Origin: Cutaneotrichosporon cavernicola | Taxonomy: Eukaryota > Basidiomycota > Tremellomycetes > Trichosporonales > Trichosporonaceae | DNA length: 64,000 nt | Reading direction: 5' to 3' | NCBI RefSeq assembly: GCF_030864355.1 | Contig: NC_083396.1 | Span: 496,001-560,000 of the forward strand | Shown here: positions 34,481 through 46,737 of the stretch, piece by piece | How the letters are laid out: the number at the start of each line of letters is the position of its first letter | How positions within the stretch are numbered: the first letter of the stretch is position 1 | Program-made: the position numbers and the translations under genes | The notes under the pieces: model-generated | What the model was told of the DNA's origin: nothing | Seen by the model: only the letters and a program-made list of their open reading frames with translations | Database searches by the model: none

Positions 34481-36724
34481 ATGAGTGCAGACGAGTACGC
34501 GCTCCCAAACACCGTGCTGCGGTATTTTGACCTCGGGTCGGCGCCGTACCGCGACGCAGCGGACATTGTCGCGCGCCGAAAGGCGTCGCCGGACGGGAGG
34601 TTGTTCTTCGATCGTCTCCTGGCGTTTGCGGAGATTGATGGTGAGTGCGCGGCGTCTACCCGAAGGTATCCTTCCTCATGTGCTTCAAGCGCATTGCAAC
34701 ACCCGTACTACTAGCGTCATAACACACTCGGCCAGCTGTTTGCTTTCTTCAAGCTGATTCCAGGCCCAGCGCTCTACCCCCCAACAACGCCTGCCGCCTT
34801 CCGCCGCCTCCTGCACGCGATCCACAGCACCGCGCGCATCGACCGCCTCAAGCGCGACTGCTTCCTCTACTACCTCGTGCGCGACCAGGCCGTGTCCCCA
34901 ACAGCCAACGGTACCGGGGGAATGGACCTCGACAGCGCGTCCGAGGCCGACAGCGAGTCGGCCTTTGTCCGTGCCCGTTGCCTCCCCCGCACCTGGCGCG
35001 TGTTCATGGACGGATACTGGTTCCTCGATCATGGGCGGTACGCGGATGGTGTGGCGGCACTCGCCGACCCCGCCATCTCCGAGCTCAACTTTGTCCCAGA
35101 GGTTGTGCGCACCCTAACGGCCATCAGTCCGCCCTCCACCGCCCTCCGACTCGTGTACGCTCTCCTCGACGCGCGCGACCTCTCAAGCGACACGGAACGC
35201 AGCGCTGCACTCCTCTCCAAGGCCAGTGTTAGCGGCATGTCCGCCGCGTTCGGCACCCTCCGCTCTCTCAACGACGCAGCCGCCCGCGCTAATGGCCGCG
35301 AAGCCGTCTGGTGCTGGGCGTTAGGAGCTCCGCGGACGCCAGCGGGGGCAGGGACCCACACGGCGCAACCGCGCGCGCTGCGCGAGCTCCTCCACCTCGC
35401 AATGCATGATGAGGAGAGCGCACACCTCGTGCGATTCCTCGCCCACCCGCCGCGCGAGATTTCGCCACCTGCGCGCTCGCTGCTCCATGACCTCGTTACT
35501 CTCCGCCTCGTCCATGCCGGCAAGTACGAGGAGACGCTCGCGCTTGACCGCGAGCTCGCGAGCGACTCGGCCCCAGCCGACCGCCAGCGCCGCCGCGAGA
35601 TGGTGCGCGAGTTCATCGACATCCTGCCCGAGGCGCAGCGCCGCATTCTCCTCGGCGAGGACTACAAGCGCGGCGCGCTGGCCAACGGTACCGCCACCGT
35701 CAACGGCGACATCGACATGGCCAGCTCATGGGAGATGGTCGATGAGCTCCCTCCCGCCATCCCAGCGATCGAGGATGTGGCGGCGCCCGCTCCCGCTGTT
35801 ACCGCTCCATCTGACGTTGCAGTCGAGACACCAACACGCTCAGCCGCCCCGGCACCATCGACGCCGGGGCCGGCTGCGCCCCAGCCCGTGCGCGTCGCTC
35901 AACGCGCTCTCGGCCTGGACACGCCCGCGCGCAACGGCACGGCCTCGCCGTTCGGTGGGCCGCCTCGCTTCGCCTCACCGCGACCCAAGGCGGACTCGAC
36001 AGCACCGTCTGTCAGCTCGCGGCATACGTCCCCCACCAGGTCGCCGGCGCCTGTGCGCCTAGCCTCGCCACCTCGACCGAGCGCGTCGCCATTCGTCCAG
36101 CCCGCAGCTACGCCCAAGCCGGCCCGCAAACCCAAGAAGGTGATCAAGGACGACACTGACGACACGCCCCTGCGCCGCTCGACGCGTAACCGCTCCCAGC
36201 CGCCCGAGGAGAAGGTGACCCCGCCCAACGTGCGTGCCGCGTCCCGCGCTCCATCAGAGGCACCTATCCCCGAGGGCGAACTTGCGCCCACGCCAGTGCG
36301 GCCCAGGCGCACCGCCAAGAAGAGCGAGAAGGCCGAGGCCGTTGTCGAGACACCAAAACCTCGCCTGCGGCGGAGCGTACGCGCGAGTTCAAGGGCGTCG
36401 ACGGTCGAGCCTGTCGAGGAGGAGGAACTGGAGCCCCAGATCCCCGGGGCGTTTGGGGAGACTCCGCGTACGCGCAAGGCCACCAAGACTGAGGAAGAGC
36501 CTGCAGCGAAGCGCACCCGCGGCAAGGCCGCCGCTACGCCGGCTACGCGAAAGAGTGTGCGCGCGCCCAGCGAGGCACCGAGCGACGTGAGTGAGACGCC
36601 TGTTCGACGGACGCGGCGTACTGCGACCAGCGAGCAGGGGAGTCCCACTCCCAGCGTGGCCAGCACGGCGGCTGGTAGCCCACTCAAGCGCACGACGAGG
36701 ACGCGGGCGCGCCGCGGCGAGTAG
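34481..36724 (+). CDS. ELYS-domain nuclear-pore assembly protein
   Basis: Exons: 34481-34640 and 34764-36724, giving 706 residues. The N-terminal ~280 residues are an all-helical ELYS-like fold: VLRYFDLGSAPYRDAADIV, FFDRLLAFAEIDGPALYPP, WRVFMDGYWFLDHGRYADGV, LLHDLVTLRLVHAGKYEETL and FIDILPEAQRRILLGEDYK. In other eukaryotes this domain is found in ELYS/MEL-28 and short fungal relatives that help build nuclear pores on chromatin. The remaining ~400 residues are disordered, rich in Ala, Pro and Thr, with many basic clusters (RRSTRNRS, RPRRTAKK, PVRRTRR, RTTRTRARRGE) that could contact DNA or import receptors. The start is the first ATG, with a well-placed intron 160 bases in. It diverges from the CCDC25 gene. 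Confidence 0.8.
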
Positions 36725-36920
36725 TTCATTGTTCTAATACAACCCACATAGTTATGCATCATGTCAGTGAAACGGATAGCAGCTGGGGTACGAGTCACAT
36801 ATGTCCCAATGCATGCCGCAGCCGCGGGCCGAGGCCTCTAGCGCCACAAAGTGGCTTAAATCTGCTGTCAGCTAGACGTCCAGAATATGAAAGCTGAAAG
36901 ACGGGTGCAAGTACACAGCC

Positions 36921-38048
36921 TCAAGTCGCCACACTCACGTATTGGGAGAGCCAGCGGAAGCCCTCGCCGTAGCCCTGGCGCATGACGACCGAGCACATGA
37001 AGACCTCGATGGGGCGGATGTCCCGGAGGGGCACCTTGCCCTTGCCGGTGGTCTGGTAGAGGCCGAGCTGGTGGCGGAGCTCTTCCTCCGAGACGGCACC
37101 GACGGCGTCAATCTTGTTGCCGAGGATGAGGAAGGGAACGTTGGCGAGCTCCTCAATCGAGACTGGTGTCAGCGGGTCGAGGAAAGCCAGTGGGCAGTCA
37201 TAGCGAGCCGCAGAGGGTGGCCCAAGGCACAAAGAATCGCCACTCACGCAGCTGGTCGAGCTCGGACTTGCTCTCGCCAAAGCGCAGGGTGTCCGCAGCG
37301 TCAACGAGGAAGACAATGCCGTCGACCTCGGGGAAGTAGTCGCGCCACAGGCGGCGGGCCTGCATGTGTCCGCCAAGGTCGTAGGTCGTGAAGCGGACGT
37401 TGCCGATCGCGAGCTCCTCGGACGTGGGGTGCAGCGTGGGCTGGAGGGTGGCGAGGCGGTCGTTCTTGAGCATATGGAGGAGGGTCTGGAGTCAGCGAGA
37501 ACAAGTGCGCGAGCGGCCGGGTAGCGTTGTGCAGCCGAGGAAGGGGCGTGACGAAGAAGACATTGCACAGCAGTGAGAGCTCTGATCTGCAACAACTTGA
37601 TCCCTACACCACACACACAGCGCCGCGTCAGACCCCCACGACAGCGGCATACGGCGTCACAGAATCGACCGTCATAGCGCCCCCCGCATCGTTGCCACCA
37701 CCGTCACCGTCACCGTCGCCCCTGCCACCCGCCATCTACGCACCGTCTTGCCCGCGTTGTCGAGACCCAGGAACAGGAGCTTGGCGTCTGTTGTTAGCTC
37801 CTGCGTGAACCTGACTGAGCTACACACTCTTGTTCATGAGGCCTAGGGTTAGTGCTGCAATATCATATCAGGGACTCACCCAGCTGGGCGAGGATGTCCC
37901 AGAACCAGTTCTGTTGTCAGCCAACTTTTTGTTTAGGTGACAAAGTGCCAGCCACGGGAGCAGCAGGCCCTATATCAATCTCCACAATGTCTCAACGAGT
38001 CGTGGTCGCGCGAGAAACGGGGAAGCGAGTACGCACAATGATGAACAT
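36921..38048 (-). CDS. SAR1: SAR1 small GTPase of COPII vesicles
   Basis: Exons: 38048-38037, 37911-37881, 37842-37828, 37787-37744, 37485-37248 and 37162-36921. The joined protein starts [19 protein letters not shown], the membrane-inserting amphipathic helix of SAR1. It continues with the P-loop [21 protein letters not shown], switch [12 protein letters not shown] and the base motif NKID. It has 193 residues, family usually 189-190. SAR1 recruits Sec23/24 to the ER membrane when GTP-bound and starts COPII budding. The first coding exon is 12 nt and the third only 15 nt. The frame ends QYVSVAT. GTGAGT stands directly after QY, so a further intron and a slightly different last residue are possible. 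A 250-bp divergent promoter is shared with the LOG-family gene. Confidence 0.94.
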
Positions 38049-38298
38049 GGTGGCGAATGTGTGAGGGAGATTGAGGGAAGAGGGCTAAAGAGATGGACGC
38101 GTGCCGAAGTTGAGAAGATGAGCGAGCACTGGCCTAGCAAGAGCGCGTGGCAAAGGAGAGAAGTGACGTGTACATCTACCGTGGGAGACTATCCACGTGG
38201 TAAAGTCCGATGTGGCAAGGGCCCCGCACTCGGCCGCCAACCATTACGGCCTTTTGGGTTAGCTTGATCTTTCGATTCACCCCTCATAACCACTCACC

Positions 38299-39492
38299 AT
38301 GTCTAGCACACCAGCCCGCTCCTCTCCTTCCCCCTTCACCCACGAGGATGGAGAGGGTAAGCCTGTCTGTGTTTTGTGAGCTCCGAGTGCTCTGTCAAGC
38401 TGATGTCAGCTGCGCCTCGTCTCCGGGTGCGGACGCAATGTACGCCACGGCCGCCGCGAGTGTCGGTGCGGCGCTCGCGGACGCACACATTCCCGTCGTG
38501 TACGGTGGCGGCCGACGTGGACTCATGGGTGAGTCTCTCGTTTCTCTTTCTTCTGTTCCTTCTTCCTCGCCACTTCCCCGCCACCATCACCGTGCTCGGC
38601 GTCATTGCGGTGAAGCCGCGGCACTTCCGACCTTCCTCCCCACCAACATCACTAAGCTCTCACCTTCGTCCGCGACCTCAGCTGACCCTAGGCGTCGTCT
38701 CGCACGCCGCCCTCGAGGCCGGTGGACGCGTACATGGAGTCCTTCCCAGAGCCCTCATGGCACGTGCGGCCGAGAGCACGCCAGTGCCCTCGCGCGACGC
38801 CAACCCCGCGCACGCCGCCAACGCCAAGTCTGCCGAAGGTATTGGCAAGGACCTCCTCGCGGACAACTACGATGGCCGACTCACGATGGAAGTGGTGGGC
38901 GGCATGCATGAGGTGCGTTCTACTACTAGGAGTGACTGACAGCAGCGCAAGGCCAAGATGGCGCAGCTGAGCACTGGCGGATTCGTCGTGCTCCCAGGTG
39001 GGTACGGGACCTTGGAGGAGTTGCTCGAGATGGTCACGTGGAACCAGATTGGGATGCACTCGCTCCCAGTCATCGTGCTGAACAGTACGTCCCAGCTGTA
39101 TTGACGCGGTTAGAGCTGACACCAGTGAACAACTTCTACTCGCCGCTGCGTACTCTCTTCGAGGGCGCTGTCGCGTCGGGCTTCATCAAGGCCGAGAACC
39201 TCTCGCTTCTGCGTATCATCGATTTGCCCAGCGAGGGGAACACGAACGCGGCGCGTGCGGCCGAGTGGGGGCCCGCGGCCGTCGAGGCGCTCCGCCAGTG
39301 GTCTCTCCCAGTGAGTATGTATGACGGGAGGAGGTATGCCGCTTCTGAGCTCCACGAAGTGTTGCCACGTCGTTCTCCTCCCACGCAGCTACGGTCGCTT
39401 TGATAACAGCTGACAGCAGAACGGCGCTGGCTACGGGTTCAAGTGGGACGACGTCAAGCCGGCCGACCTGGGCCTCAAGGCGAGCGCATAGA
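38299..39492 (+). CDS. LOG-family protein (cytokinin-type phosphoribohydrolase)
   Basis: Six exons: 38299-38375, 38410-38528, 38692-38912, 38943-39084, 39126-39310 and 39421-39492, giving 271 residues. The Rossmann fold is clear: [68 protein letters not shown] (the PGGxGTxxE signature) and [18 protein letters not shown]. The family splits ribose 5-phosphate from nucleotide monophosphates. Plant and some fungal members make active cytokinins, but many act on general nucleotides. It lacks the activity its old name lysine decarboxylase suggests. Two introns are only 34 and 30-33 nt. An aminodeoxychorismate lyase reading frame follows within ~75 bp on the same strand. Confidence 0.9.
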
Positions 39493-39565
39493 CAGATGCA
39501 TAATTGACTCTAGCCTGCTACTACTGCTGCAACTGCAACTGACCCCCCCGCACTCTTCACCACAG

Positions 39566-40254
39566 CGCGCTACACGACCGACCCCACGAAACCACTCACA
39601 CGCGCCTCGATCCCGCTGTGGGAGCGGCACGTCGCCCGCCTCCTAGCCGCGCACACGCACTTCAGCCGCGGTGCGGATTGGGGTCCTTGGCCGGGAGAGG
39701 AAGCGTTATGGGCAGCAACGGAATCTCTCCTCTCATCCCGGGATAAGGAGGGACCGGGGGACTGGCGCGTCCGTATCCTCCTCCGTCCCGAGGTGGAAGT
39801 ACAAGCCCTCCCTGCTCCTCCGATCCCTTTCTCCACGTTCTCTAACCCGGCCCCAACCCGCCCAATCTACCTCGACACAGAACCCACTGAAGACGGTGAC
39901 CTCTCGTTCCGCCTACACAAGACCGAGAAGCGGGACGTGTATAACGCCGCTTCAGCCCGCGGGCCTGGTCAACATCGTGAGGTTCTTCTGCATGATGGGC
40001 AGAAGGTTCTCGAGACGGTGACTAGTAATATCGCTGTTTTGGTGCCCCAGGAGGCGGGCGTGGGAGCGGGAAAGTGGGTCACCCCCACGGGCGTGTTGCT
40101 CCCGGGTACGGTTAGGGCCGAGTTGCTCGAGAGAGAAGAGATTGTCGAAGGGGAGATTAGTGTTGAGGATTGGAAGAGAGCGGGGCGGGAGGGGTGGAAG
40201 GTCGTCGGGTTTAATTCCCTTAGGGGCGTATGGCAGGCTGAGATCGTGCTTTAG
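39566..40254 (+). CDS. Aminodeoxychorismate lyase (class IV aminotransferase fold), 5' exon not found
   Basis: The open frame begins at an acceptor (caccacag before 39566) and ends at TAG 40252-40254, giving ~229 residues. Motifs in order: RYTTDP, SIPLWERHVARLLAAH, WRVRILLRPEVEV, LHKTEKRDVYNAA with the likely PLP lysine, HDGQKVLETVTSNIAVL, GKWVTPTGVLLPGTVRAELL and VVGFNSLRGVWQAEIVL. This matches the PabC/Abz2 family, which makes 4-aminobenzoate from 4-amino-4-deoxychorismate for folate. No start codon with a usable donor lies between the LOG stop (39492) and 39566. The first exon must overlap the LOG gene's 3' part, or the annotation of that end needs transcripts. A distant member of the D-amino-acid/branched-chain aminotransferase group is the alternative. 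Confidence 0.78.
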
Positions 40255-40448
40255 ATAGACGCATGCACGGTCTACGACGCGTAGTGGCACGTTGAATCAG
40301 GACGGTAGCAGGTTGCCCGACTAGCACCGAGCCAACATCCAGAGCATCATGTCATAACTTCAACCGCTTCGTCAGTGTCCACGTCAGCATGCTGCAGATA
40401 CGTGGGCCACAGCCCAACTGCGTCACAAAGGCGTACTGCATCTCATAC

Positions 40449-43168
40449 CTAGAACCGCCGCTGCATGAAACCCCCCGCGTACATTGGCGACTGGGGTGGG
40501 CCCTGCTGCTGGTGCTGCGATACATAGTCGTATCCGGGGTGCACATGTGTTGCGGGCGAGTACATTGGCTCGCGCTGCGGACTGCCGTACGCGTTGTTGT
40601 ACCCCGTCTGCTGAAACGGTATACGGTTCGAGTACGATGGTCCCGCGTAGTCGCTCTCCGTTGCGGACCACTGGTCGTTGTGGCTGTGGCTGTGGCTTTG
40701 GCTCACCGACTGCGAGTGCACGTGCGCGTTTAACTGCGCCAGTGCGGGGTGGAAATGGCGAGGCACCTCGTCCGCGTACCCGTTCGAACTGGGGGCACGG
40801 TGTGCAGCACCCGGCACACCGTTCCACTCGTCCCGACGGAAGGGGCTCTGACCGCGCCCCGCGGATGCCAAGGACGCGCGACGGGCAAATTCGAACCGCG
40901 ACGTTGTCCGGGGCACGTCCGCGTCCGAGGTTCCCGAGTCAACCGTGCTTGGCTCCTCCGATGTCGGCAGCGACAACGTCTCCACCTGCGACGACGGGGC
41001 GAAGGGCGAGAACGACCCCGTGTACACGTACGGTCCGTTTCGCTCCCCGCCCACTCGTGAGATGAGCGACGCCAGCGGAATGCCCAGCTTTGGCAGCTCT
41101 TGGAACAAGGGGTCGAAAGGCGACGGCTCGAACACGCCCATTCTTTGGGCAAACTCCAGCATCCGCTGCAACTCGTCGTCGTCTAACCGCAGCGAGAATT
41201 CGAAGCCCTGCTTGCGCGCGTCGGGCTCCATGAACACGTCGTCGAAGTCGGGGTACGGCGAGTGGATGGGGTACTCGGTCGATGCGGGCCGCTTGGGCGC
41301 CAAGAACTCGCGGGATGGGCCGGCCTCTGGTGCCTCTTCCTCGCGCATAGGCAGGCTCGCCTTGAGGGGCGACGCCTGCTTGGGCGGGGTGGATTCGGGC
41401 TCTGAAGGTGGCGGTGTAGGCTGAGACGGCGTGCTGGTGACAGTGGATGGCGGGGCCAGGCCTGGTGGCGGTGCGAGTCCAGGAGGGGTTGCACGTACAG
41501 CCTTCGGGGCAGCCGGAGCCGCCTCGGAAGGGGTCGCCTTGGTGGCCGTCGTCGAGGCGCTCTGCGTCAACGAGTTCAGGGACGCAACGCTCTTCGGTGG
41601 CGCACCAATCGCAGACTGTGTCATCGTGATGGTCACAGCCTTCTTCTTGGGCGACGCCGACGCGCTCGTGACGCCAGGTCCAGAGCTAATGCTCGAACTG
41701 CCGCTTCTCCCGCGCGCCATGCTCTGCGCCTTCTCCTTCTTCCTGTCCAGCTTGCTGTGCACCGCTGGGACAGGCGATGGAGTCGGTGGAGGAAATGCGG
41801 ACGAGTTACGACCACCTAAAGGGATGAGGTTGCTGTTGATCTTGGACATGGGGCGCGACGAGCCGACCGGTGCGATGCGTCCCCCGTTCGCTGATCCTGG
41901 ACGAGCCGCCTGAGGCCGTGGCATACCCCAGCTAGCGGTCCGAGGTAAGGCGTTCGAGGAGTCTGAATCGTCCACCGACGAGGGCTTCGGCCATGCCGAC
42001 TTCTGAGTTAACGGTGGTGGCTGGATCGGCTGTTGCTTCTGCCGCGCATCATACTCGGCGGGTCGAGTCAAAGCCGTGATGAGGTCGGTCCGAGTGAAGG
42101 AATCGCCTTCGCCGCCCCACTCGTGGAGGTTCTGACACCCCTGGTAGTCGCACTTGGTGCCGCGGAGGAACGCGTCGCAGTAACGTGTCGTCCCGTACGA
42201 TGCATGGAGTAGCGTCCCCGGTGGGCCCTGCGGCGCAGGAATGCCGTCCAAAGCTGCAATCGCACGCGCTGCGTCTTCGCGTCGAATGTAGACAATGTAT
42301 ATGCCGGTCGACGTCGCAGCCGAGTCGGGTGAAGGGCCGGGCGAGGGCGAGCTGACGTTCGTGCGGTCGCGAAGGTGCAACCGTGCAATCTTGCCGTACT
42401 GTCCGAAGAACTCGTTGGAGCGTAGGATGGAGACGGCTTCTTCGGGCGAACCCGATCCTGGGATTTTCATGCCCACGACGTAGACAGAGTTCTTCATGAC
42501 AATGCGCGTGTCCAGCATGGAGCGTCGACCGATTGCCTCGAGCTGTTTGGCGATCTTTGCTCTCTTCGCCTTCTTGTCCTTTGCCTTGCGCACTCTGGAG
42601 GTCAGCTAAGCGCTATCCGCGGACGCACTCTTCAAAGTCGACCGGCTCATACACCACGCTCTTTGGGTCGTACTTGCGACGACATCCTGGGCAGCGTGGG
42701 TCATCGCGAAGCAGCTTGTGGTAGCAGAACTGGCAGATCTGAATGTCAGTACAACTCCCTTGGAAACCCAGTTCAGCACGCGCTGCGCACTCACGTCGAG
42801 ACCACACTGGCAGGGCTCAAAGTTTTGATCCGAGAGGTCGAGGGGTTCGGCGCAGACCATGCAGTCTGGGTCGTCCTGCGGCGTGAGTAAACGGAACATG
42901 GGGCCTCGATCATCGATTTGCCGCCCAGTGGGCAAGAGGGCTGTGCGTCGAGCCGGCGGCACAACAATGCGCCACCCATGTCGCACGGCGTGCCACTGGG
43001 ACAGACTGGACGCACCTCGTCATCGCTCCAGGCAACATCTTGAAGCCCCTTGAGAATGTCACGGTTGACGCCAGAAGAGGAGGTGCCGCCACTGAACGCG
43101 CCGCGCAAAGCGGCGAGTGGCTGCTGGCCGGTTGTAGGGTTGACGGGAAGGGGGTGGACGGTTGGCAT
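40449..43168 (-). CDS. NOT4: NOT4/CNOT4 E3 ubiquitin ligase of the CCR4-NOT complex
   Basis: Exons: 43168-43016, 42875-42795, 42738-42629 and 42594-40449, giving 829 residues. The C4C4 RING at about residues 54-105 reads CMVCAEPLDLSDQNFEPCQC, GLDICQFCYHKLLRDD and CPGCRRKYDP, assembled over two introns. The NOT4 linker (RKAKDKKAKRAKIAKQL) and an RRM follow (NSVYVVGM, FFGQYGKIARLHL, GIYIVYIRREDAARAI). Then comes the CCCH finger (TTRYCDAFLRGTKC, LHEWGGEGDSF). The C-terminal ~550 residues are disordered. NOT4 ubiquitinates ribosomal and other proteins and links mRNA decay to translation quality control. Domain order is that of the whole family, so the call is firm. Intron 3 is only 34 nt. It diverges from BUD13 across 710 bp. 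Confidence 0.94.
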
Positions 43169-43878
43169 GTGGTGATGCGGTGGATGGGGAAGGGGTAGAG
43201 GGGAGGTGGTCGACAGTGTTGCTTAGAGGGGTGGAGAATGGTGATGGATTGAAAGTTGCTTGTTGGTGGGGAACGGGTATATGGGCGTCCGTTCAAGACG
43301 CGATTGTGGCTTTGATGGGGGACGGTAGGGGGGCGATACGATGCAGGTGTTTGGGGGAGTGGTATAAATGATGAAGCAAAGAACAATGAGGTGGTGATGA
43401 ATGAATTGTTGACGGCGAGCTCCAAGTGCAATGTCAGCTCAACCACAGTTGCAAGGTTGAGCCGGCTCAAGGCTGGGCGGCAGTTGCATAACCTCCTTTC
43501 CCTTCCACCCACCGTACAGCCATGCGCCTATACGGGGGAGGGGGGGCAATGTGTCCCAAACGCCACCGTACTTCCACTCTTCACTTCTCCCTGGACCGAA
43601 CTGCCACGTGAAGAATCGGAAGATTGCGGCATTTGCCACTGAGGCACATTGAATCCTCACGGTTGGGTGGCAACCTTGGACCTCCACTTTAGACCACCCT
43701 ACTGTCACACCCCCCATCACCACCAGTCACAACCTTCCTCAACTACATCTGCCCGACACTCTTCAACAACAAGCGCTTCAAGAGACTGCTCATCCTAACG
43801 GCCCGGATCACCTCGTCAGTAAGGCCTAGCGCTTGTAATTGCGAGACCGTCCCGTCAACGACCGCGACAACTTTCACC
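43169..43878. promoter_or_regulatory. Divergent promoter region of NOT4 and BUD13
   Basis: 710 bp between two divergent start codons with no supported gene. No specific element recognised. Confidence 0.5.
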
Positions 43879-45265
43879 ATGTCGAACAACATGAAGGCCT
43901 ACTTGGCCTCGAAGTGCGTCAGCTCTTACCTTCTCAGCATGCAAGCTGACATCAGATACATGTCGGGGCCCAAGGCGGACATGATTCTCGAACACGCGGG
44001 CGTAAAGAAGAAGAGAAAGCGTCCAAAGAACGAGGACTACACCGCCACGGTTGCCGAAGGAGACGGCTTGGTGCTGCAGCACGCGGACGACTGGAGGAAG
44101 TCGAAGCGGAAGGATATGGACCTCGATGCAGATGACGCTCCAGGTAAGCTTAGGGGACTAGACGGCGAGCTCACGGCAGTGGTCGGCAAGGGGGCTACGA
44201 CGTTCAAGAAGGCTACGTCGGCGTGGTCGACTGTCGGCTCGACTGCGCTACCTGTCTCCTCCCGCGCCTCCCGCGTTAAGGAGGAGCCGCGCGAGAATGA
44301 AGCAGGGCCATCGACTGCGGCGGATGCTGTCGATCCCAAGCCACAGCTCACAAAGCGTCGAGGCGGTCTGCGCACCGCTGCTGAGGAGGCTGAGGAGTCG
44401 GCGGCGGCGGCGGCGGCTGCCGACCTGTCGCCGTCGCCAGAACCCGACGCACAAGCGACGACGGTACACCGTGACCAGGCTGGTCGTGTGCTTGATGTTG
44501 AGCAGCTCCGCGCCGAGGCGAGGCAAGCTGAACTCGAGGAGCAATTGAAGGAGAAGGAGCGCGAGGAATGGACAAAGGGCGTGAGACAGCGCGAAGAGCG
44601 TGAACGGCAAGCCAGGGAGGAGCGGTCTATGGCTTCGATGGATGTTGCTCGGTGAGTGTGCCCAGGAGATTGTTTTCTGTGTGGTGCGAGCGGCGCTCCA
44701 GGTGTGACCGCGGCGGAATGCGGTATGGCCGGGGCCATGTTTACGGAACTGGTTGCACAGGCGCTGTGCTGGCTCGATGAACGGCGACAACGGGTGGGCG
44801 GCGCTGACGGCAGACGCGCAGACGACGCAGCCATGAACGCCGAACTGAGGCAGATCGAGCGAGAGGACGACCCTGCAGCGCAATTTCTTACGGTGAGCCT
44901 TGCCTGTCACTGTTGGTCTCTCTGCTTCAGGTGCCTACGGATACGTCTGTTTGGACGCGTCCAATGACCGATCCCGGCGCCGCGCCAAGAAGCTACGATT
45001 CACCGATACTGACGCCAGTCCAAGAAGCGTAAGAAAGGACGGAAACGTCATGCGTACAAGGGCTCGTATCCGGAGAACCGCTTCGGCATTGCGCCAGGGT
45101 ACCGGTGGGATGGCGTTGGTGAGTAATCAAGCGTGGCATAAGGGACGACAGCATGAGCTGACGGCAGACCGGTCAACGGGCTTCGAGAAGAAGTGGTTGC
45201 TGGCTCAGAATGCGCGCGATCGCCGAAAGTACGAGAGCGACAGGTATGACATGGAGGATTTGTAG
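43879..45265 (+). CDS. BUD13: BUD13/CWC26 pre-mRNA splicing factor (RES complex)
   Basis: Exons: 43879-43913, 43956-44143, 44180-44651, 44814-44892, 45019-45118 and 45168-45265, giving 323 residues. It starts [20 protein letters not shown], the family N-terminus, and has a basic and a long Ala/Glu-rich coiled-coil middle ([20 protein letters not shown]). The conserved C-terminus is [40 protein letters not shown] and [16 protein letters not shown]13 forms the RES complex with Snu17 and Pml1 and promotes B-complex activation, especially on introns with weak signals. The intron at 44144-44179 is 36 nt, a multiple of three and free of stops, so it could be retained as 12 extra residues. Confidence 0.93.
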
Positions 45266-46737
45266 CATTTTATGTTGGCCCAGGTTCTCATTAAATGAAG
45301 GATGCGGCTGTGCTGAGCGGGAGGTTGCTGCCGTACACTAGAGCGCCTGACACAAGAGCGGAACACCGCGATCCGATTCCGTGTCGGGACATTTGAGCGA
45401 ACCCTATTGACAGAGGCCGATTGCCCACACTAACAATCTGTCGGTAGTCGGCAGTTAGCTCCACAGCTAGCTCCACATGCGACGTCCGAGTAAGCGACGC
45501 GACGCGCGTGTCGACCAACACGTCTTCTCGCATCGCCGCGTCTCATGTTAAGGACAAGCTCTAGAGGTGCGTGAGCAGCGTGACAGACACGAGCGCGAAC
45601 GCATCGTACCTCGCGTCGTTGAAGATGGAGCTGTTGAATTGCTAAACTATGATCCCGCAAGGCACGTGACAAGAGGAGAGCAGAGAAGAGGAGGGAGAGG
45701 AGGTTGGGTGGATAGCCGCAGCCGGGCCGCTATTGTTGGCTTGCTTCAGCCGCGCAATTCCCGAGCTCCCACGAGTCGGCATGAAGCACCAAGGGGGTGC
45801 CAGGTCCAGAACATCGGAACAGTTCCCACTGCTAATAGAGAATACTGTAATCCGGCACTCATTGCATAGACTGATTACCAAGCAAGATGCAATATGAAAG
45901 GGAGCGGCGATGAGTCGGCCATTGAGAGGATAAGAGATTGCGAGATCCAAGTGACTCGGTGTGACATTTTGATTGGCGTATTGTTAAACAGAGCAAACAG
46001 GGGACGCGTCTTTGTTATGGTGGGCAGTTGGGTATCTGGGTACCATCCCTCCTACCCTTTTACTCCCTTTGTCTCGTTCTCTCCTCTCCCTCCCCACCCT
46101 CCAATCCCACGTTGCCCCTTTGACCACACCTCTACAGTTTAATCCCTGACAACCAAGCCACACTAAACCACCCCGTGTCCTTGACCCCCTACCTCCCCTT
46201 TCCCCACTTTATAGAGTAGAGTGTTACTCGCAGTACTTGGTATCATCTTGTTGGACCCAATAGTAGTGATATTCCATTTGACATCTACACATCCCCCTTT
46301 CAACCCTCTCTTCAACCCCCTCACCTTCCCTTCTTGTCCATCCCATCCCAAACCAAACGCTTTGTACCTCTCAACATCGCGTCACCATCATCACCCATCA
46401 CTCACTCCATCTTGCCCCTGTGCTCACTCCCAACACCAGTGTCTCTGTATCCAACCCTAAATACCCTCGGCCCTCCCCCACCCCACTCCCTACTCCCGCG
46501 CGATCCTGGCGCCTGACACGCGTCTCGATCCATCTCTTTACCTCTTATATCTACATCACTCGCCCAGTCCCGTGCAACACCGCGCTCAGGCCTCATCTAG
46601 CCCGGCTCGGTAACCTTCCCCACCATCTCCCATCCACGCACCATCGCGGCAAACGTCCCGTCGTCTCACCCGACGCGTCCTTTTCCCTCTCATCATCCCG
46701 CATCCACCTCTTCTAGACGCTGAGCGCCCACCCGCGA
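45266..46737. other. Intergenic region
   Basis: About 1.5 kb. From ~46030 the plus strand becomes pyrimidine-rich, probably the leader of the gene at 46738. No gene seen. Confidence 0.45.

Noticed and set aside
34877..36724. ELYS-domain protein read as starting at the in-frame ATG of the large exon
   Set aside because: The upstream exon 34481-34640 joins in frame and supplies the N-terminal helices, so the longer form is preferred.
40484..41065. Plus-strand Arg-rich frames over NOT4
   Set aside because: Antisense shadows of the disordered NOT4 tail.
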